A DNA stretch of 64,000 nucleotides from Rhodocyclaceae bacterium (GTDB taxonomy: Bacteria > Pseudomonadota > Gammaproteobacteria > Burkholderiales > Rhodocyclaceae). Shown here in pieces: positions 30,335 to 39,791 of this stretch (position 1 is its first letter; each line of letters begins with the position of its first letter). Below the pieces are notes generated by a model. It did no database searches. It had not been told where the DNA came from and saw only the letters and a program-made list of their open reading frames with translations. The stretch covers positions 33,280-97,279 of the forward strand of contig JAVBYI010000012.1 in assembly GCA_030824115.1 (NCBI GenBank). The letters are read 5' to 3'. Made by a program: the position numbers and the translations under genes.

Positions 30335-31807
30335 TTAGCGGATTTCTTCTGTAATACAGCGACCGATCAGCCAGTCGCCCGTTTCTTCCAGTTTCTCGTC
30401 GGCATGCAGTCGCCACGGGCGGCCATCCAGCAGGGTAACAAACACCGTGCCGTTTTCCCAGTAACTGGGCGCGATCAGGATGCGCACGCTGCTGTCGTCC
30501 TGCAGGGCATCAAGCACAATCAAATCCGTCTTGAGGCCACTGTCCATGACGGACAGCGGGCGTGGCAACTTCGACAGGGTCTCGATACCGGCAGAACCGT
30601 CGACCTCGCTTTGCCGCGTGAAGCGGCGAATGATGCCCACGTGCCAACCGGTCACGCCTTCGGGTTGAAAGCCTACCAGCGCCCCGACCTGTGCCCAGTC
30701 ATTGCGTTTGATGGGCAGTTTCGCACCGATACCACCCTGGCTGACATCCTCGATCACCCAAGTCTCGATGCCCTCCAGGCTGGTATTGGTACCCGACAGA
30801 TAGCCCGGCAGGCTGTTGATACCGTGAATCACGTACACGCCAGAAGCAATCCGGTGGCGCGCATTTTTGCGCAGCGGCGGTTTGGCCGACCAGCATTGCA
30901 GCAAATGGTTGATAACGCGCAAAACGGCCTCGGCAGAAAATTCTTCCACCCCGGCGATTTCACGCGGGAGTTGGCGGGTGGCGAGAATTTTCTCGCGTAA
31001 CTGCTGCATGTCGGCCAGTGCATCGCCCGGACTCAAATAGCGAATGCCGGGGGTTGCCGCCGGTATCTGCGTCAGCCGTGCCGGCGGTGCCGGCTTGTTT
31101 GCATCGATCCAGTAAACGCAGCCGGGAAAGGCCGTGGCACTCAGCGCGAAGCGCGGCAGAAAATGGCCGATCAGCCGTTCGGCGAGAACAATCTCGATCG
31201 GCTTGAGATTGTCGAGCGATGAGGCCTGGAAGACCAGCGCCTTGAGATATTCCTGTGTTGGTGTCGTATTGCTCTCGCCGGCGCCTAGCGAGGCGATCGA
31301 GCGGTCGGCGGCGTCCAGTTGTACCGCCTGCAGGTAAGTCTGCCCCAGTTGTGTCCAGAGTTCGGCGGGTACCTGACTGTGGCGCAGCCGGAGCCAGCGC
31401 AGTTGCAGGCCCAGCGCCGTGAGCAGATGGGTGAGAATGGGGGGCAGTTGATCCCTGCTGGCCGTGGCTTCATCGCGGCAGCGCTCCAATGCTTCTGCCA
31501 AGTGTTGCCAGTACTCGAAATTGCGCTGCCATTGTTGTTGCTGCTGCAGGCGCTGGCCCGCAGTGCCGGTCAGATATTCGCGCGACTGGCGGCGGGTATG
31601 GGCGAGGCTGGCGGCCACCAGTTCCTGCAGGCGTTCCAGACGCAGCTTGGGCGTGAACCCGTCGACGCCCGCCAGCGAGGCGAACCAGCCTGCCGCCTCA
31701 TCCAATCCCTTGGCCGCCTCCATGCGCGTCAACTCGCCACAAATCGACTTGGCTTCCTTGGCCGAGGCCAGCGGATGTTCCGACTTGTTTGAGAAAAACC
31801 CGAGCAT
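30335..31807 (-). CDS. PilZ-like c-di-GMP-binding protein
   Basis: The 490-residue soluble protein has a long helical N-terminal region with a Gln-rich stretch near residues 88-93. A C-terminal beta-rich domain has RKNARHR near 312-318 and EDVSQGGIGAKLP near 350-362. These correspond to the RxxxR and (D/N)xSxxG c-di-GMP contacts of PilZ domains. It is convergent with pilA and near the HD-GYP gene, so a role as effector of the same c-di-GMP pool on pili or motility is plausible. It is divergent from thyA over 41 bp. Confidence 0.75.
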   Translation of the reverse strand: MLGFFSNKSEHPLASAKEAKSICGELTRMEAAKGLDEAAGWFASLAGVDGFTPKLRLERLQELVAASLAHTRRQSREYLTGTAGQRLQQQQQWQRNFEYWQHLAEALERCRDEATASRDQLPPILTHLLTALGLQLRWLRLRHSQVPAELWTQLGQTYLQAVQLDAADRSIASLGAGESNTTPTQEYLKALVFQASSLDNLKPIEIVLAERLIGHFLPRFALSATAFPGCVYWIDANKPAPPARLTQIPAATPGIRYLSPGDALADMQQLREKILATRQLPREIAGVEEFSAEAVLRVINHLLQCWSAKPPLRKNARHRIASGVYVIHGINSLPGYLSGTNTSLEGIETWVIEDVSQGGIGAKLPIKRNDWAQVGALVGFQPEGVTGWHVGIIRRFTRQSEVDGSAGIETLSKLPRPLSVMDSGLKTDLIVLDALQDDSSVRILIAPSYWENGTVFVTLLDGRPWRLHADEKLEETGDWLIGRCITEEIR

Positions 31808-31848
31808 GATGTGTGGCGGTAGCGGCGGTCCTTATAATCGGCCGCATT

Positions 31849-32643
31849 ATGCGCCAATACCTCGACCTGATGCGCCACGTGTTAGAACACGGGCATGTGA
31901 AATCCGACCGTACCGGTACCGGCACGCGTTCGGTGTTTGGCTGGCAGATGCGCTTCGATCTGGCCACCGGCTTTCCGGTGCTGACAACGAAGAAACTGCA
32001 CCTGCGCTCGATCATCATCGAATTGCTGTGGTTCCTGCGCGGCGAAACCAACATTCAGTTCCTGAAAGACAACAAGGTATCGATCTGGAATGAATGGGCC
32101 GACGAAAATGGTGACCTCGGCCCCGTCTATGGTCATCAATGGCGCCACTGGCCGGGGCGCGATGGGCTGGAGATCGACCAGATCACGCAATTGATCGAGG
32201 GCCTGAAGAAGAACCCCGATTCGCGTCGCCATATCGTCACCGCCTGGAATCCGTCTGATGTCGATCGCATGGCGCTGCCACCCTGCCACGCGCTGTTCCA
32301 GTTCTACGTCGCCGATGGCAAACTGAGTTGCCAACTCTACCAGCGTAGTGCCGATATCTTCCTCGGTGTGCCCTTCAACATTGCATCCTATGCCTTGCTG
32401 ACGATGATGATCGCGCAAGTGGTCGGCCTGAAGCCCGGTGATTTTGTGCATACCCTCGGCGATGCCCACCTTTACTCGAATCACCTGGAGCAGACGCAGC
32501 TGCAGCTATCCCGCGAGTTGCGCACCCTGCCGACGATGCGCATCAACCCGGCGGTAACGGATCTGTTTGCCTTCACGCTCGAAGACTTCACGCTGGAGGG
32601 CTACGACCCGCATCCACACATTGCCGCACCCGTCGCCGTATGA
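31849..32643 (+). CDS. thyA: Thymidylate synthase
   Basis: Methylates dUMP to dTMP with methylene-THF. It has 264 residues, the same length as the E. coli enzyme. The nucleophilic cysteine is in [11 protein letters not shown] near residue 146, and [10 protein letters not shown] and [14 protein letters not shown] are intact. I chose the ATG at 31849 ([15 protein letters not shown]). Its stop overlaps the glk start (ATGA). folA, which regenerates THF after this reaction, lies about 10 kb downstream. Confidence 0.97.
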   Translation: MRQYLDLMRHVLEHGHVKSDRTGTGTRSVFGWQMRFDLATGFPVLTTKKLHLRSIIIELLWFLRGETNIQFLKDNKVSIWNEWADENGDLGPVYGHQWRHWPGRDGLEIDQITQLIEGLKKNPDSRRHIVTAWNPSDVDRMALPPCHALFQFYVADGKLSCQLYQRSADIFLGVPFNIASYALLTMMIAQVVGLKPGDFVHTLGDAHLYSNHLEQTQLQLSRELRTLPTMRINPAVTDLFAFTLEDFTLEGYDPHPHIAAPVAV

Positions 32644-33584
32644 AAGTCCTGGCCGGCGATCTGGGCGGCACCAAGGCGCTCCTTGGCATTGCCACGATCG
32701 AACCCGGCCAGCCCCCGGTTTTTACCCACACTTGCCGTCTTGCCAGCGCCGACTTTTCGGATTGCGGCGCTTTGCTGGCCCGTTTTTGTGCCGAGGCCGG
32801 GGACGCACTGCAAGGCGTCACGCAAGCCTGCCTGGCCGTCGCCGGGCCGATCAGTGCGGATGGGCATCAAGTGTGTTTTACCAACCTGCCGTGGCAGGCC
32901 GATGTGGATTCACTGGTCGCCTGTATCGGCATGCCGGTCAAACTGGTCAATGACTTTGTTGCGGTTGCCGCTGGCGTCACCGTGTGTGCAGCCGATCAAC
33001 TGGTCACGCTACAAACGGGCGCGCCGCTTGCCAATGGCGTGCGTCTGGTGATTGGTGCTGGCACCGGGCTGGGCGTGGCGGCCCTGATGGGGAATGGCAC
33101 GACACTATGCATTCTCCCGAGCGAGGGCGGGCATGTCGGCTTTTCGCCGCTGGATGCTACCCAGGTGCGTATTCATGCCGAACTGCTGGCGATCCATGGG
33201 CGCGTGACGGCCGAACGCGTGATCTCCGGCCCCGGCCTGTGTGCCATTCATCAGGTCTTGACGGGACAGAACCTCGATCCTGCCGAAATCGCCCAGCATG
33301 CACTGGCCGGCGATCGGGATGCACTAGCCACTACGGATGCTTTTTTCTCTGCTTATGGTGCTTTTGCGGGCGACATGGCCATGGCCTTTCTGCCGCGTGG
33401 CGGGCTGTATCTGGCCGGAGGGGTCACTCAACGGCTGTTGCCCTTGCTTGAACGCAGCCCATTCCTCACGGTATTTAACGCCAAGGCCGAGCATGCGGCC
33501 CTGACAGCACAAATGCCCGTTCATGTTTTGCGTGATGAAGCCATTGGATTAACTGGTGCCGCAGTGTTCGCCTGTCTGTCATAA
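32640..33584 (+). CDS. glk: Glucokinase
   Basis: ATP-dependent glucose kinase of the bacterial Glk family, 314 residues. It has phosphate loop [11 protein letters not shown] at the N-terminus, catalytic Asp in [19 protein letters not shown] and the SEGGH motif. It overlaps thyA by 4 bp. An exact dispersed-repeat copy encodes RLASADFS at residues 33-40. It feeds glucose-6-phosphate towards the glycogen cluster immediately downstream. Confidence 0.93.
   Translation: MKVLAGDLGGTKALLGIATIEPGQPPVFTHTCRLASADFSDCGALLARFCAEAGDALQGVTQACLAVAGPISADGHQVCFTNLPWQADVDSLVACIGMPVKLVNDFVAVAAGVTVCAADQLVTLQTGAPLANGVRLVIGAGTGLGVAALMGNGTTLCILPSEGGHVGFSPLDATQVRIHAELLAIHGRVTAERVISGPGLCAIHQVLTGQNLDPAEIAQHALAGDRDALATTDAFFSAYGAFAGDMAMAFLPRGGLYLAGGVTQRLLPLLERSPFLTVFNAKAEHAALTAQMPVHVLRDEAIGLTGAAVFACLS
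32736..32757 (+). repeat. 22-bp dispersed repeat, copy 6 (in glk)
   Basis: Exact match to the consensus with Y = T, W = T. Confidence 0.9.
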
Positions 33585-33662
33585 TCACTTTCAGGTCAAC
33601 AAGTTGAAATATCTTTGGTGTATAAGTTGGCCGAACAGAGTCCAACACGAGGAGACCACCCT

Positions 33663-33998
33663 ATGGCAACAACCAGCAAATCTGCCACAAAGCCAAAAAC
33701 GACGCCCAAAGCGGCACCAGCCAAGGCGGTAAAAGCCGCAGCGGCCAAACCCAAAACGACCGCGCCCGTTTCCAAGACGGCCGCCAAGCCAAAGGTTGCG
33801 GTATCCGCCAAGGCAGCGCCGAAAAAGTCACCGGCCAAGCCGAAGATCAGCCCCGAGCAGTACCGCGCTTATGTCGAAGTAGCCGCGTATCACATTGCGG
33901 AACGCCGTGGCTTCCAGGGTGGCGACGCACTGGGGGACTGGGCGCAGGCTGAAGCAGAAATCGATCGTTTGTTGAGCGAAGGCATTCTCAAGCCATAA
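33663..33998 (+). CDS. DUF2934 protein with Lys/Ala/Pro-rich N-terminal tail
   Basis: The 111-residue protein has residues 1-60 rich in Lys, Ala, Pro and Thr, resembling histone H1-like tails. The C-terminal half, EQYRAYVEVAAYHIAERRGF ... DWAQAEAEID, is the DUF2934 domain. The start at 33663 is supported by a GAGGAG site. DUF2934 proteins often sit near glycogen genes, which fits glgC downstream, but no function is established. Nucleic-acid or polyanion binding by the basic tail is a guess. Confidence 0.85.
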   Translation: MATTSKSATKPKTTPKAAPAKAVKAAAAKPKTTAPVSKTAAKPKVAVSAKAAPKKSPAKPKISPEQYRAYVEVAAYHIAERRGFQGGDALGDWAQAEAEIDRLLSEGILKP

Positions 33999-34116
33999 TA
34001 GGCGGCATCATTGCCGCTCCCGCCCGCCAGAGGGAGTCTGCCCACATTGATGGGCAATACAATAAGACAAGCGGCGGGGGTTGCACATAACAATTAAGGC
34101 AACCAAGGGAGTCGTC

Positions 34117-35421
34117 ATGCGACACGAAACACCACTCAATGACCCGCAGGGCATGCAGGGTCGTTTTGTCAGCCATCTGACCCGTTCCACCTACGCCATC
34201 ATCCTTGCCGGGGGCCGTGGTAGCCGCCTGATGCAACTGACCGATTGGCGTGCCAAGCCGGCCGTCCCTTTCGGCGGCAAATTCCGCATTCTCGATTTCA
34301 CGCTGTCCAATTGTGTGAATTCCGGCATCCGCCGCATCGGCGTGGCCACCCAATACAAGGCCCAGAGCCTGATCCAGCATTTACAGCGCGGCTGGAGTTT
34401 CCTTGATGGCCGCTTCGACGAATTCATCGACCTGCTGCCGGCGCAACAACAGATCGGCGAGGACTGGTACCAGGGCACAGCGGATGCCGTGTTCCAGAAC
34501 ATCGACCTGCTGCGCCGCAATGGTGCGAAATATGTGCTGATCCTTTCCGGCGATCATATCTACAAGATGGACTATGGCCGCATGCTGGCCCAGCATGCGC
34601 AGGCCGAAGCCGACCTGACAATTGCCTGTATGGATGTCCCCATTGAGGAGGCCAACGCCTTTGGCGTGATGGGCGTGAATGCCGACAACCGCATCACCAG
34701 CTTTATCGAAAAACCCAAGACGCCGACCAGTATTCCGGGGCAACCCGATCGTGCGCTGGTCAACATGGGCGTCTATGTCTTCAACGCCGCCTTCCTTTAC
34801 GAACAACTGATCCGCGATGCCGACGACCCGCACTCCGACCACGACTTCGGCAAGAACGTGATTCCGCACATCATCAGCCGCTATCGTGCTGTCGCCCACA
34901 GTTTTTCGGACAGTTGTGTCGGCATTCCAGAAGATGGCGTGCCTTACTGGCGCGATGTCGGCACCGTCGATGCCTACTGGGAGGCTAATATCGAGCTGAC
35001 CAAGGTCTCGCCCGAGCTCAACATGTACGACGAAGAGTGGCCGATCTGGACGCATCAGGAGCAGTTGCCGCCGGCCAAGTTCGTCTTCGACGAGGACGAC
35101 CGGCGTGGCATGGCGATCGATTCGCTGGTGTCCGGCGGCGACATCATCAGTGGCGCCGTGGTGCGGCGCTCGCTGCTGTTCTCGCGCGTCTTCATCCATA
35201 GCTGGGCGGAAGTCGAGGACTCGGTGATCCTGCCGAATTGCGAGATCGGCCGTCGGGTGAAAATCCGCCGCGCGGTCATCGACAAGAACTGCAAGGTACC
35301 GGATGACATGGAAATCGGCTACGACATCGAGGCCGACAAGAAGCGCTTTCACGTCACCGAGAAGGGCATCACGCTGGTCACGCCCGAAATGCTGGGGCAG
35401 AAGATCCACCACATCCGCTGA
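34117..35421 (+). CDS. glgC: Glucose-1-phosphate adenylyltransferase
   Basis: Makes ADP-glucose, the committed step of glycogen synthesis. It has 434 residues, with nucleotide-binding [32 protein letters not shown] and a C-terminal left-handed beta-helix. I chose the ATG at 34117 with AAGGGAG upstream, although the frame opens at 34081. It heads a run of glycogen genes spaced by 35 bp or less. Confidence 0.96.
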   Translation: MRHETPLNDPQGMQGRFVSHLTRSTYAIILAGGRGSRLMQLTDWRAKPAVPFGGKFRILDFTLSNCVNSGIRRIGVATQYKAQSLIQHLQRGWSFLDGRFDEFIDLLPAQQQIGEDWYQGTADAVFQNIDLLRRNGAKYVLILSGDHIYKMDYGRMLAQHAQAEADLTIACMDVPIEEANAFGVMGVNADNRITSFIEKPKTPTSIPGQPDRALVNMGVYVFNAAFLYEQLIRDADDPHSDHDFGKNVIPHIISRYRAVAHSFSDSCVGIPEDGVPYWRDVGTVDAYWEANIELTKVSPELNMYDEEWPIWTHQEQLPPAKFVFDEDDRRGMAIDSLVSGGDIISGAVVRRSLLFSRVFIHSWAEVEDSVILPNCEIGRRVKIRRAVIDKNCKVPDDMEIGYDIEADKKRFHVTEKGITLVTPEMLGQKIHHIR

Positions 35422-35430
35422 TCGACTGCC

Positions 35431-37179
35431 ATGTCTGCCACGCGGCTCGACCTGGTATTCCTCTGGCACATGCACCAGCCGGATTACCGCGATCGGGAAA
35501 CCGGGTCGTTCGTGATGCCGTGGACGCTCTTGCATGCGCTCAAGGACTACACCGACATGGCCGGCCACTTCGAGCGCCATCCGGCGATTCATGGCGTGGT
35601 AAATTTCGTCCCGGTCCTGCTCGACCAGATCGAGGATTACGTCGATCAATGCGCCACGCAAAAGTTTCGCGATCCCTGGCTGCGCTGGCTGGCGGCTCCT
35701 CAACTGGAACTGGATAGCCTGCCGTCCGGCGAGCGCCGACTTTTGCTCGACGGCGGCTTTCGCAGCAATGCGACCACCATGCTGGCCGCATTCCCGCACT
35801 ACCAGCGTCTGCAGGTGCTCTACGAAAACCTCGCCCGCGAAGGCGAGACCGCGCTCAGCTATCTTTCCGGCGCCTATCTTGCCGACTTGCTGGTCTGGTA
35901 TCTGCTCGCCTGGACCGGCGAAACGGCACGACGTCAGGAACCTTTGCTGGCGGAACTGATGGCCAAGGGCGAAGGCTTCGATCATGCTGATCGGCTGCGC
36001 CTGCTCGATTACATCGGCCGCACGCTGGCCGGGCTGCTGCCGCGCTATCGGGCGCTGGTGGCGCGCGGGCAGATCGAGTTATCGACCACGCCGGCCACCC
36101 ATCCCCTGTCACCGCTGTTGCTTGATTTCCGCGTGGCCCGCGAGAGTCAGCCGAATGCACCCCTGCCTCAGGCCGAGGCGTATCCGGGCGGACGCGAGCG
36201 GGTGCGCAAACAGCTCGAACAGGCGTGCGCAAGCCACACCCGGCGTTTTGCCCAGGCGCCGGTCGGCCTGTGGCCAGCCGAGGGGGCCTTGTCGTCCGCC
36301 TTCGTCGGCGCGGCGGCACAGGCGGGTTGTCGCTGGCTGGCGACCGGCGAGAATGTGTTGAAGCACAGCCTCGGCAAGACCATCCCCGGCAGTGCTTACC
36401 ATCCATGGCGCCATGGTGACGCCGGTGACAAAGCGGCGCCGCTGATCTTCTTCCGCGACGATCGTCTCTCGGACATGATCGGTTTCGAATATGCCAAGTG
36501 GCATGGTCGCGATGCGGCGACGGATTTCGTGCGCCAGCTTGAAACCATTGCAGCGGCGGCACCGGCTGGCGAAACCCCGGTGGTGAGCGTGATCCTCGAT
36601 GGCGAAAATGCCTGGGAATACTACCCCTACAACGGTTACTACTTCTTCGACGATCTGTATGGCCTGCTGGAAAAACACCCGGTGATTCGCACCCGTACTT
36701 TTGCCAACGTGGTCGAAGAGCATGAACGACATGCCGTACCCGCTGCGGGGCATTCCATCCCGCCAGCGCCGACTTTATCGAAGCTGGTCGCCGGCAGCTG
36801 GGTACACGGCACGCTGTCGACCTGGATCGGCGATCCGGCCAAGAACCGCGCGTGGGATCTGCTCTGTGCCGCCAAACAAAGCTATGACCAAGTGATGGCC
36901 AGCGGCCGTCTTTCGCCCACCGAACAGGCAGCGGCCGAAGCGCAGTTGGCGGTATGCGAAAGCTCCGACTGGTTCTGGTGGTTTGGCGACTACAACCCCG
37001 GACCGGCCGTGGCCAGTTTCGATCGCCTGTTTCGCAGCAACCTCGCGCGCCTCTATCGCTGCCTCAATCTCGCGCCACCCGTTCAACTCGATCAGGCCAT
37101 CGCGGCCGGACGTGTGGATGGCGTCACGGTTGCCACGGGCGGCACTATGCGCCGTGGCGACGTGGCAGCGACTGGCTAA
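35431..37179 (+). CDS. Glycoside hydrolase family 57 protein
   Basis: The 582-residue protein has GH57 motifs: HMHQPDYRD at the N-terminus, GLWPAEGALS (catalytic glutamate) near residue 282, and ILDGENAWEYY (catalytic aspartate) near 392. The family includes alpha-amylases, 4-alpha-glucanotransferases and branching enzymes. Its place between glgC and glgP suggests it processes glycogen branches. No glgB or glgX is in the window, so it could substitute for one. It contains two copies of the dispersed repeat in different frames. Confidence 0.88.
   Translation: MSATRLDLVFLWHMHQPDYRDRETGSFVMPWTLLHALKDYTDMAGHFERHPAIHGVVNFVPVLLDQIEDYVDQCATQKFRDPWLRWLAAPQLELDSLPSGERRLLLDGGFRSNATTMLAAFPHYQRLQVLYENLAREGETALSYLSGAYLADLLVWYLLAWTGETARRQEPLLAELMAKGEGFDHADRLRLLDYIGRTLAGLLPRYRALVARGQIELSTTPATHPLSPLLLDFRVARESQPNAPLPQAEAYPGGRERVRKQLEQACASHTRRFAQAPVGLWPAEGALSSAFVGAAAQAGCRWLATGENVLKHSLGKTIPGSAYHPWRHGDAGDKAAPLIFFRDDRLSDMIGFEYAKWHGRDAATDFVRQLETIAAAAPAGETPVVSVILDGENAWEYYPYNGYYFFDDLYGLLEKHPVIRTRTFANVVEEHERHAVPAAGHSIPPAPTLSKLVAGSWVHGTLSTWIGDPAKNRAWDLLCAAKQSYDQVMASGRLSPTEQAAAEAQLAVCESSDWFWWFGDYNPGPAVASFDRLFRSNLARLYRCLNLAPPVQLDQAIAAGRVDGVTVATGGTMRRGDVAATG
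35723..35744 (+). repeat. 22-bp dispersed repeat, copy 7 (in GH57 gene)
   Basis: Two mismatches; read as PSGERRLL, the third forward frame. Confidence 0.75.
36756..36777 (+). repeat. 22-bp dispersed repeat, copy 8 (in GH57 gene)
   Basis: Three mismatches; read as IPPAPTL, the same frame as the PAPTF copies. Confidence 0.7.
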
Positions 37180-37213
37180 AATCAACCCCTGAAAATCAAC
37201 GAAAGAGACCAAC

Positions 37214-39784
37214 ATGGCCGGGACTATCTATCAACTCGAAGTCAATCCCCAGTTGCCCCAGCGGCTGGAACGTCTCGACGAAATCGCCAACAACCTCTGG
37301 TACAGCTGGGATCGTCCCACCCGCACCCTGTTTGCCCGCCTCGGCCAGAAACTCTGGGGCGCCGTCGGCCATAGCCCCAAGGCCTTTCTCAAGCGCGTCG
37401 ATCAGCATCGCCTCAACGAGGCGGCCGAAGATCCCGTCTTTCTCGGCGCGCTGGCGCAGGTGCTGTCCTCCTACGACACCTATCACGAGAGTACACGGCG
37501 CGACCATGGCCCGCATTTGCCGGAAGGTGGGCTGATCGCCTACTTCTGCGCCGAATTCGGTTTCCATGAAAGCCTGCCGATCTACTCCGGCGGCCTCGGC
37601 ATTCTGGCCGGCGACCATTGCAAGACCGCCAGCGACATGCACCTGCCCTTTGTCGGCATCGGCCTGCTCTACCGTCAGGGTTATTTCCTGCAGAGCATCG
37701 ACGGTGAGGGCCGCCAGCATGCGCTCTACAACGATGCCGATTTCGATGACCTGCCGGTCAAGCCGATCACGCGCCCGGATGGCACGAATCTCAAGGTCAG
37801 CGTGCGTCTGCCCGGGCGCGATGTGCATGCGCGCGTCTGGTCGACGCGCGTCGGCCATATCACCCTCTATCTGCTCGATACCGATCTTGAGGAAAATTCG
37901 CCGCATGACCGCGATATCGCCCACCAGTTGTATGGCGGTGATCGCAACATGCGCCTGGAGCAGGAGATCATCCTCGGCATGGGCGGCGTGCGTGCCCTGG
38001 CCGAGATGGGTCTGCAGCCCACCGTCTGGCATATCAACGAGGGTCATGCTGCCTTCCTGATTCTCGAGCGCATGCGCGATCTCATCAAGGGCGGGCTGGA
38101 TTTCAACACGGCGCTGGAGGCCGTGGCCAGCAATACGGTGTTTACGACGCACACGCCCGTCCCGGCCGGCCACGACCATTTCGCCGAAGACACGATTCGC
38201 CGCTATTTCGAAGAGTGCTGTCACGACATGGGTTGCGACATTCACAGCCTGTTGGCACTCGGGCGCATCAACCACGATCCCGAATTTAACATGACAGCGC
38301 TGGCAATCCGCGGCTCACGCTTCCAGAACGGTGTCTCGCGTATCCACGGCACCGTTTCGGCCGAGATTTGCGCCGATCTCTGGCCGCAGATCGAGCCGGC
38401 CGAGAATCCCATCGGCTATGTTACCAACGGCGTGCATGTGCCCACCTTCCTGTCTGACCTGTGGCACGACACCTTTGATCGCGTCCTCGGCCCGGCCTGG
38501 CGCCAGCGCCTGACCGACCCGCAATGCTGGTCCGAAGTGCATGGGATCCCCGACCACAGCTTCTGGAGCGTGCGCCAGTCGATCAAGTCGCAGATGCTGC
38601 ATCTGCTGTGCCACCGCGTGTCGGAGCAGCATGTCCGCAACCAGAGTTCGCAGTCGCACATCGACCGCCTGTTGCGATTGGCCGATCCGGAAAATCCCAA
38701 TGTGCTGACGATTGGCTTTGCCCGCCGCTTTGCGACCTACAAGCGCGCCACGCTGCTGTTCCGCGATCTCAATAATCTGCGCCAGCTGATCTGCAATGCG
38801 GAGCGGCCGGTGCTGTTCATCTTCGCCGGCAAGGCCCACCCGGCCGACCAGCCGGGGCAGGCCTTTATCCGTCGCATCCACGAGGTGGCGCAGATGCCGG
38901 AATTCGAGGGGCACTTCCTGCTCGTCGAAGGCTACGACCTGCGTCTGGCCCGTCGCCTCGTGTCCGGCGTCGATGTCTGGCTCAACAATCCGATCTATCC
39001 GCTCGAAGCCTCCGGCACCTCCGGCATGAAGGCTGCGATCAACGGCGTCATCAACCTCTCGGTCCTTGATGGCTGGTGGGGCGAGGGCTTCCAGCAGGAT
39101 GAGAGTGGCGCCAACGGCTGGGCGATCAAACCGGCCTCCAGCATTCATGACGAAGCGCGGCGCGACGAAGAAGAAGGCCGCTCGCTTTATGAGCTGTTGC
39201 AGGATAAGGTGATCCCGCAGTACTACGCGCGTGGCCCGATGGGCTACTCGCCGGGCTGGGTCGGCATGGCCAAGCGCTCGATCGCCACGATCACGCCGCG
39301 CTTCACCTCGCAACGCATGGTTGGCGAATATGTCAGCAAATATTATTCGCAGGCAGACCGGCAGTGGCGGATGAAGAGCGCCAACCAATATGCCGGCGCA
39401 CGCCTGCTGGCCGACTGGAAACAACGCGTACAGAAAGCCTGGCCCGGCGTGGCGCTGCGCCGCATCGACAATCCACAAAAGCGGATTGCCTACGGCGAGA
39501 GCTTGCGCTTCGAGGTCGCCGTGCGTTTGCAGGGCCTGTCCCCCGAAGACATCACCGTCGAAATGCTGATGGCCCGCCCGGGTACGACCGAGAAAACTCG
39601 CTCGCCCCGCCGCCTGTTCCTGGAACATCAGGGACCCATCGACAAAGGTGAAAATGGCGAGGATCTGTTTGTCCTGATGCTGACCCCGGATGTCTGCGGC
39701 AAGATCGACTACCGCATTCGTATCTATCCCCACCACGACTTGCTGACGCATCCCTTCGAAATGGGGATGATGCTCTGGCTGTAA
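37214..39784 (+). CDS. glgP: Alpha-glucan (glycogen) phosphorylase
   Basis: Releases glucose-1-phosphate from glycogen. The 856-residue protein is of the family with a DUF3417-type N-terminus (LDEIANNLWYSWD). The PLP-binding lysine is in EASGTSGMKAAINGV near residue 610, and the glucan site includes YSGGLGILAGDH. It lies 34 bp after the GH57 gene and 7 bp before pgi. Confidence 0.95.
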   Translation: MAGTIYQLEVNPQLPQRLERLDEIANNLWYSWDRPTRTLFARLGQKLWGAVGHSPKAFLKRVDQHRLNEAAEDPVFLGALAQVLSSYDTYHESTRRDHGPHLPEGGLIAYFCAEFGFHESLPIYSGGLGILAGDHCKTASDMHLPFVGIGLLYRQGYFLQSIDGEGRQHALYNDADFDDLPVKPITRPDGTNLKVSVRLPGRDVHARVWSTRVGHITLYLLDTDLEENSPHDRDIAHQLYGGDRNMRLEQEIILGMGGVRALAEMGLQPTVWHINEGHAAFLILERMRDLIKGGLDFNTALEAVASNTVFTTHTPVPAGHDHFAEDTIRRYFEECCHDMGCDIHSLLALGRINHDPEFNMTALAIRGSRFQNGVSRIHGTVSAEICADLWPQIEPAENPIGYVTNGVHVPTFLSDLWHDTFDRVLGPAWRQRLTDPQCWSEVHGIPDHSFWSVRQSIKSQMLHLLCHRVSEQHVRNQSSQSHIDRLLRLADPENPNVLTIGFARRFATYKRATLLFRDLNNLRQLICNAERPVLFIFAGKAHPADQPGQAFIRRIHEVAQMPEFEGHFLLVEGYDLRLARRLVSGVDVWLNNPIYPLEASGTSGMKAAINGVINLSVLDGWWGEGFQQDESGANGWAIKPASSIHDEARRDEEEGRSLYELLQDKVIPQYYARGPMGYSPGWVGMAKRSIATITPRFTSQRMVGEYVSKYYSQADRQWRMKSANQYAGARLLADWKQRVQKAWPGVALRRIDNPQKRIAYGESLRFEVAVRLQGLSPEDITVEMLMARPGTTEKTRSPRRLFLEHQGPIDKGENGEDLFVLMLTPDVCGKIDYRIRIYPHHDLLTHPFEMGMMLWL

Positions 39785-39791
39785 AACTTTC

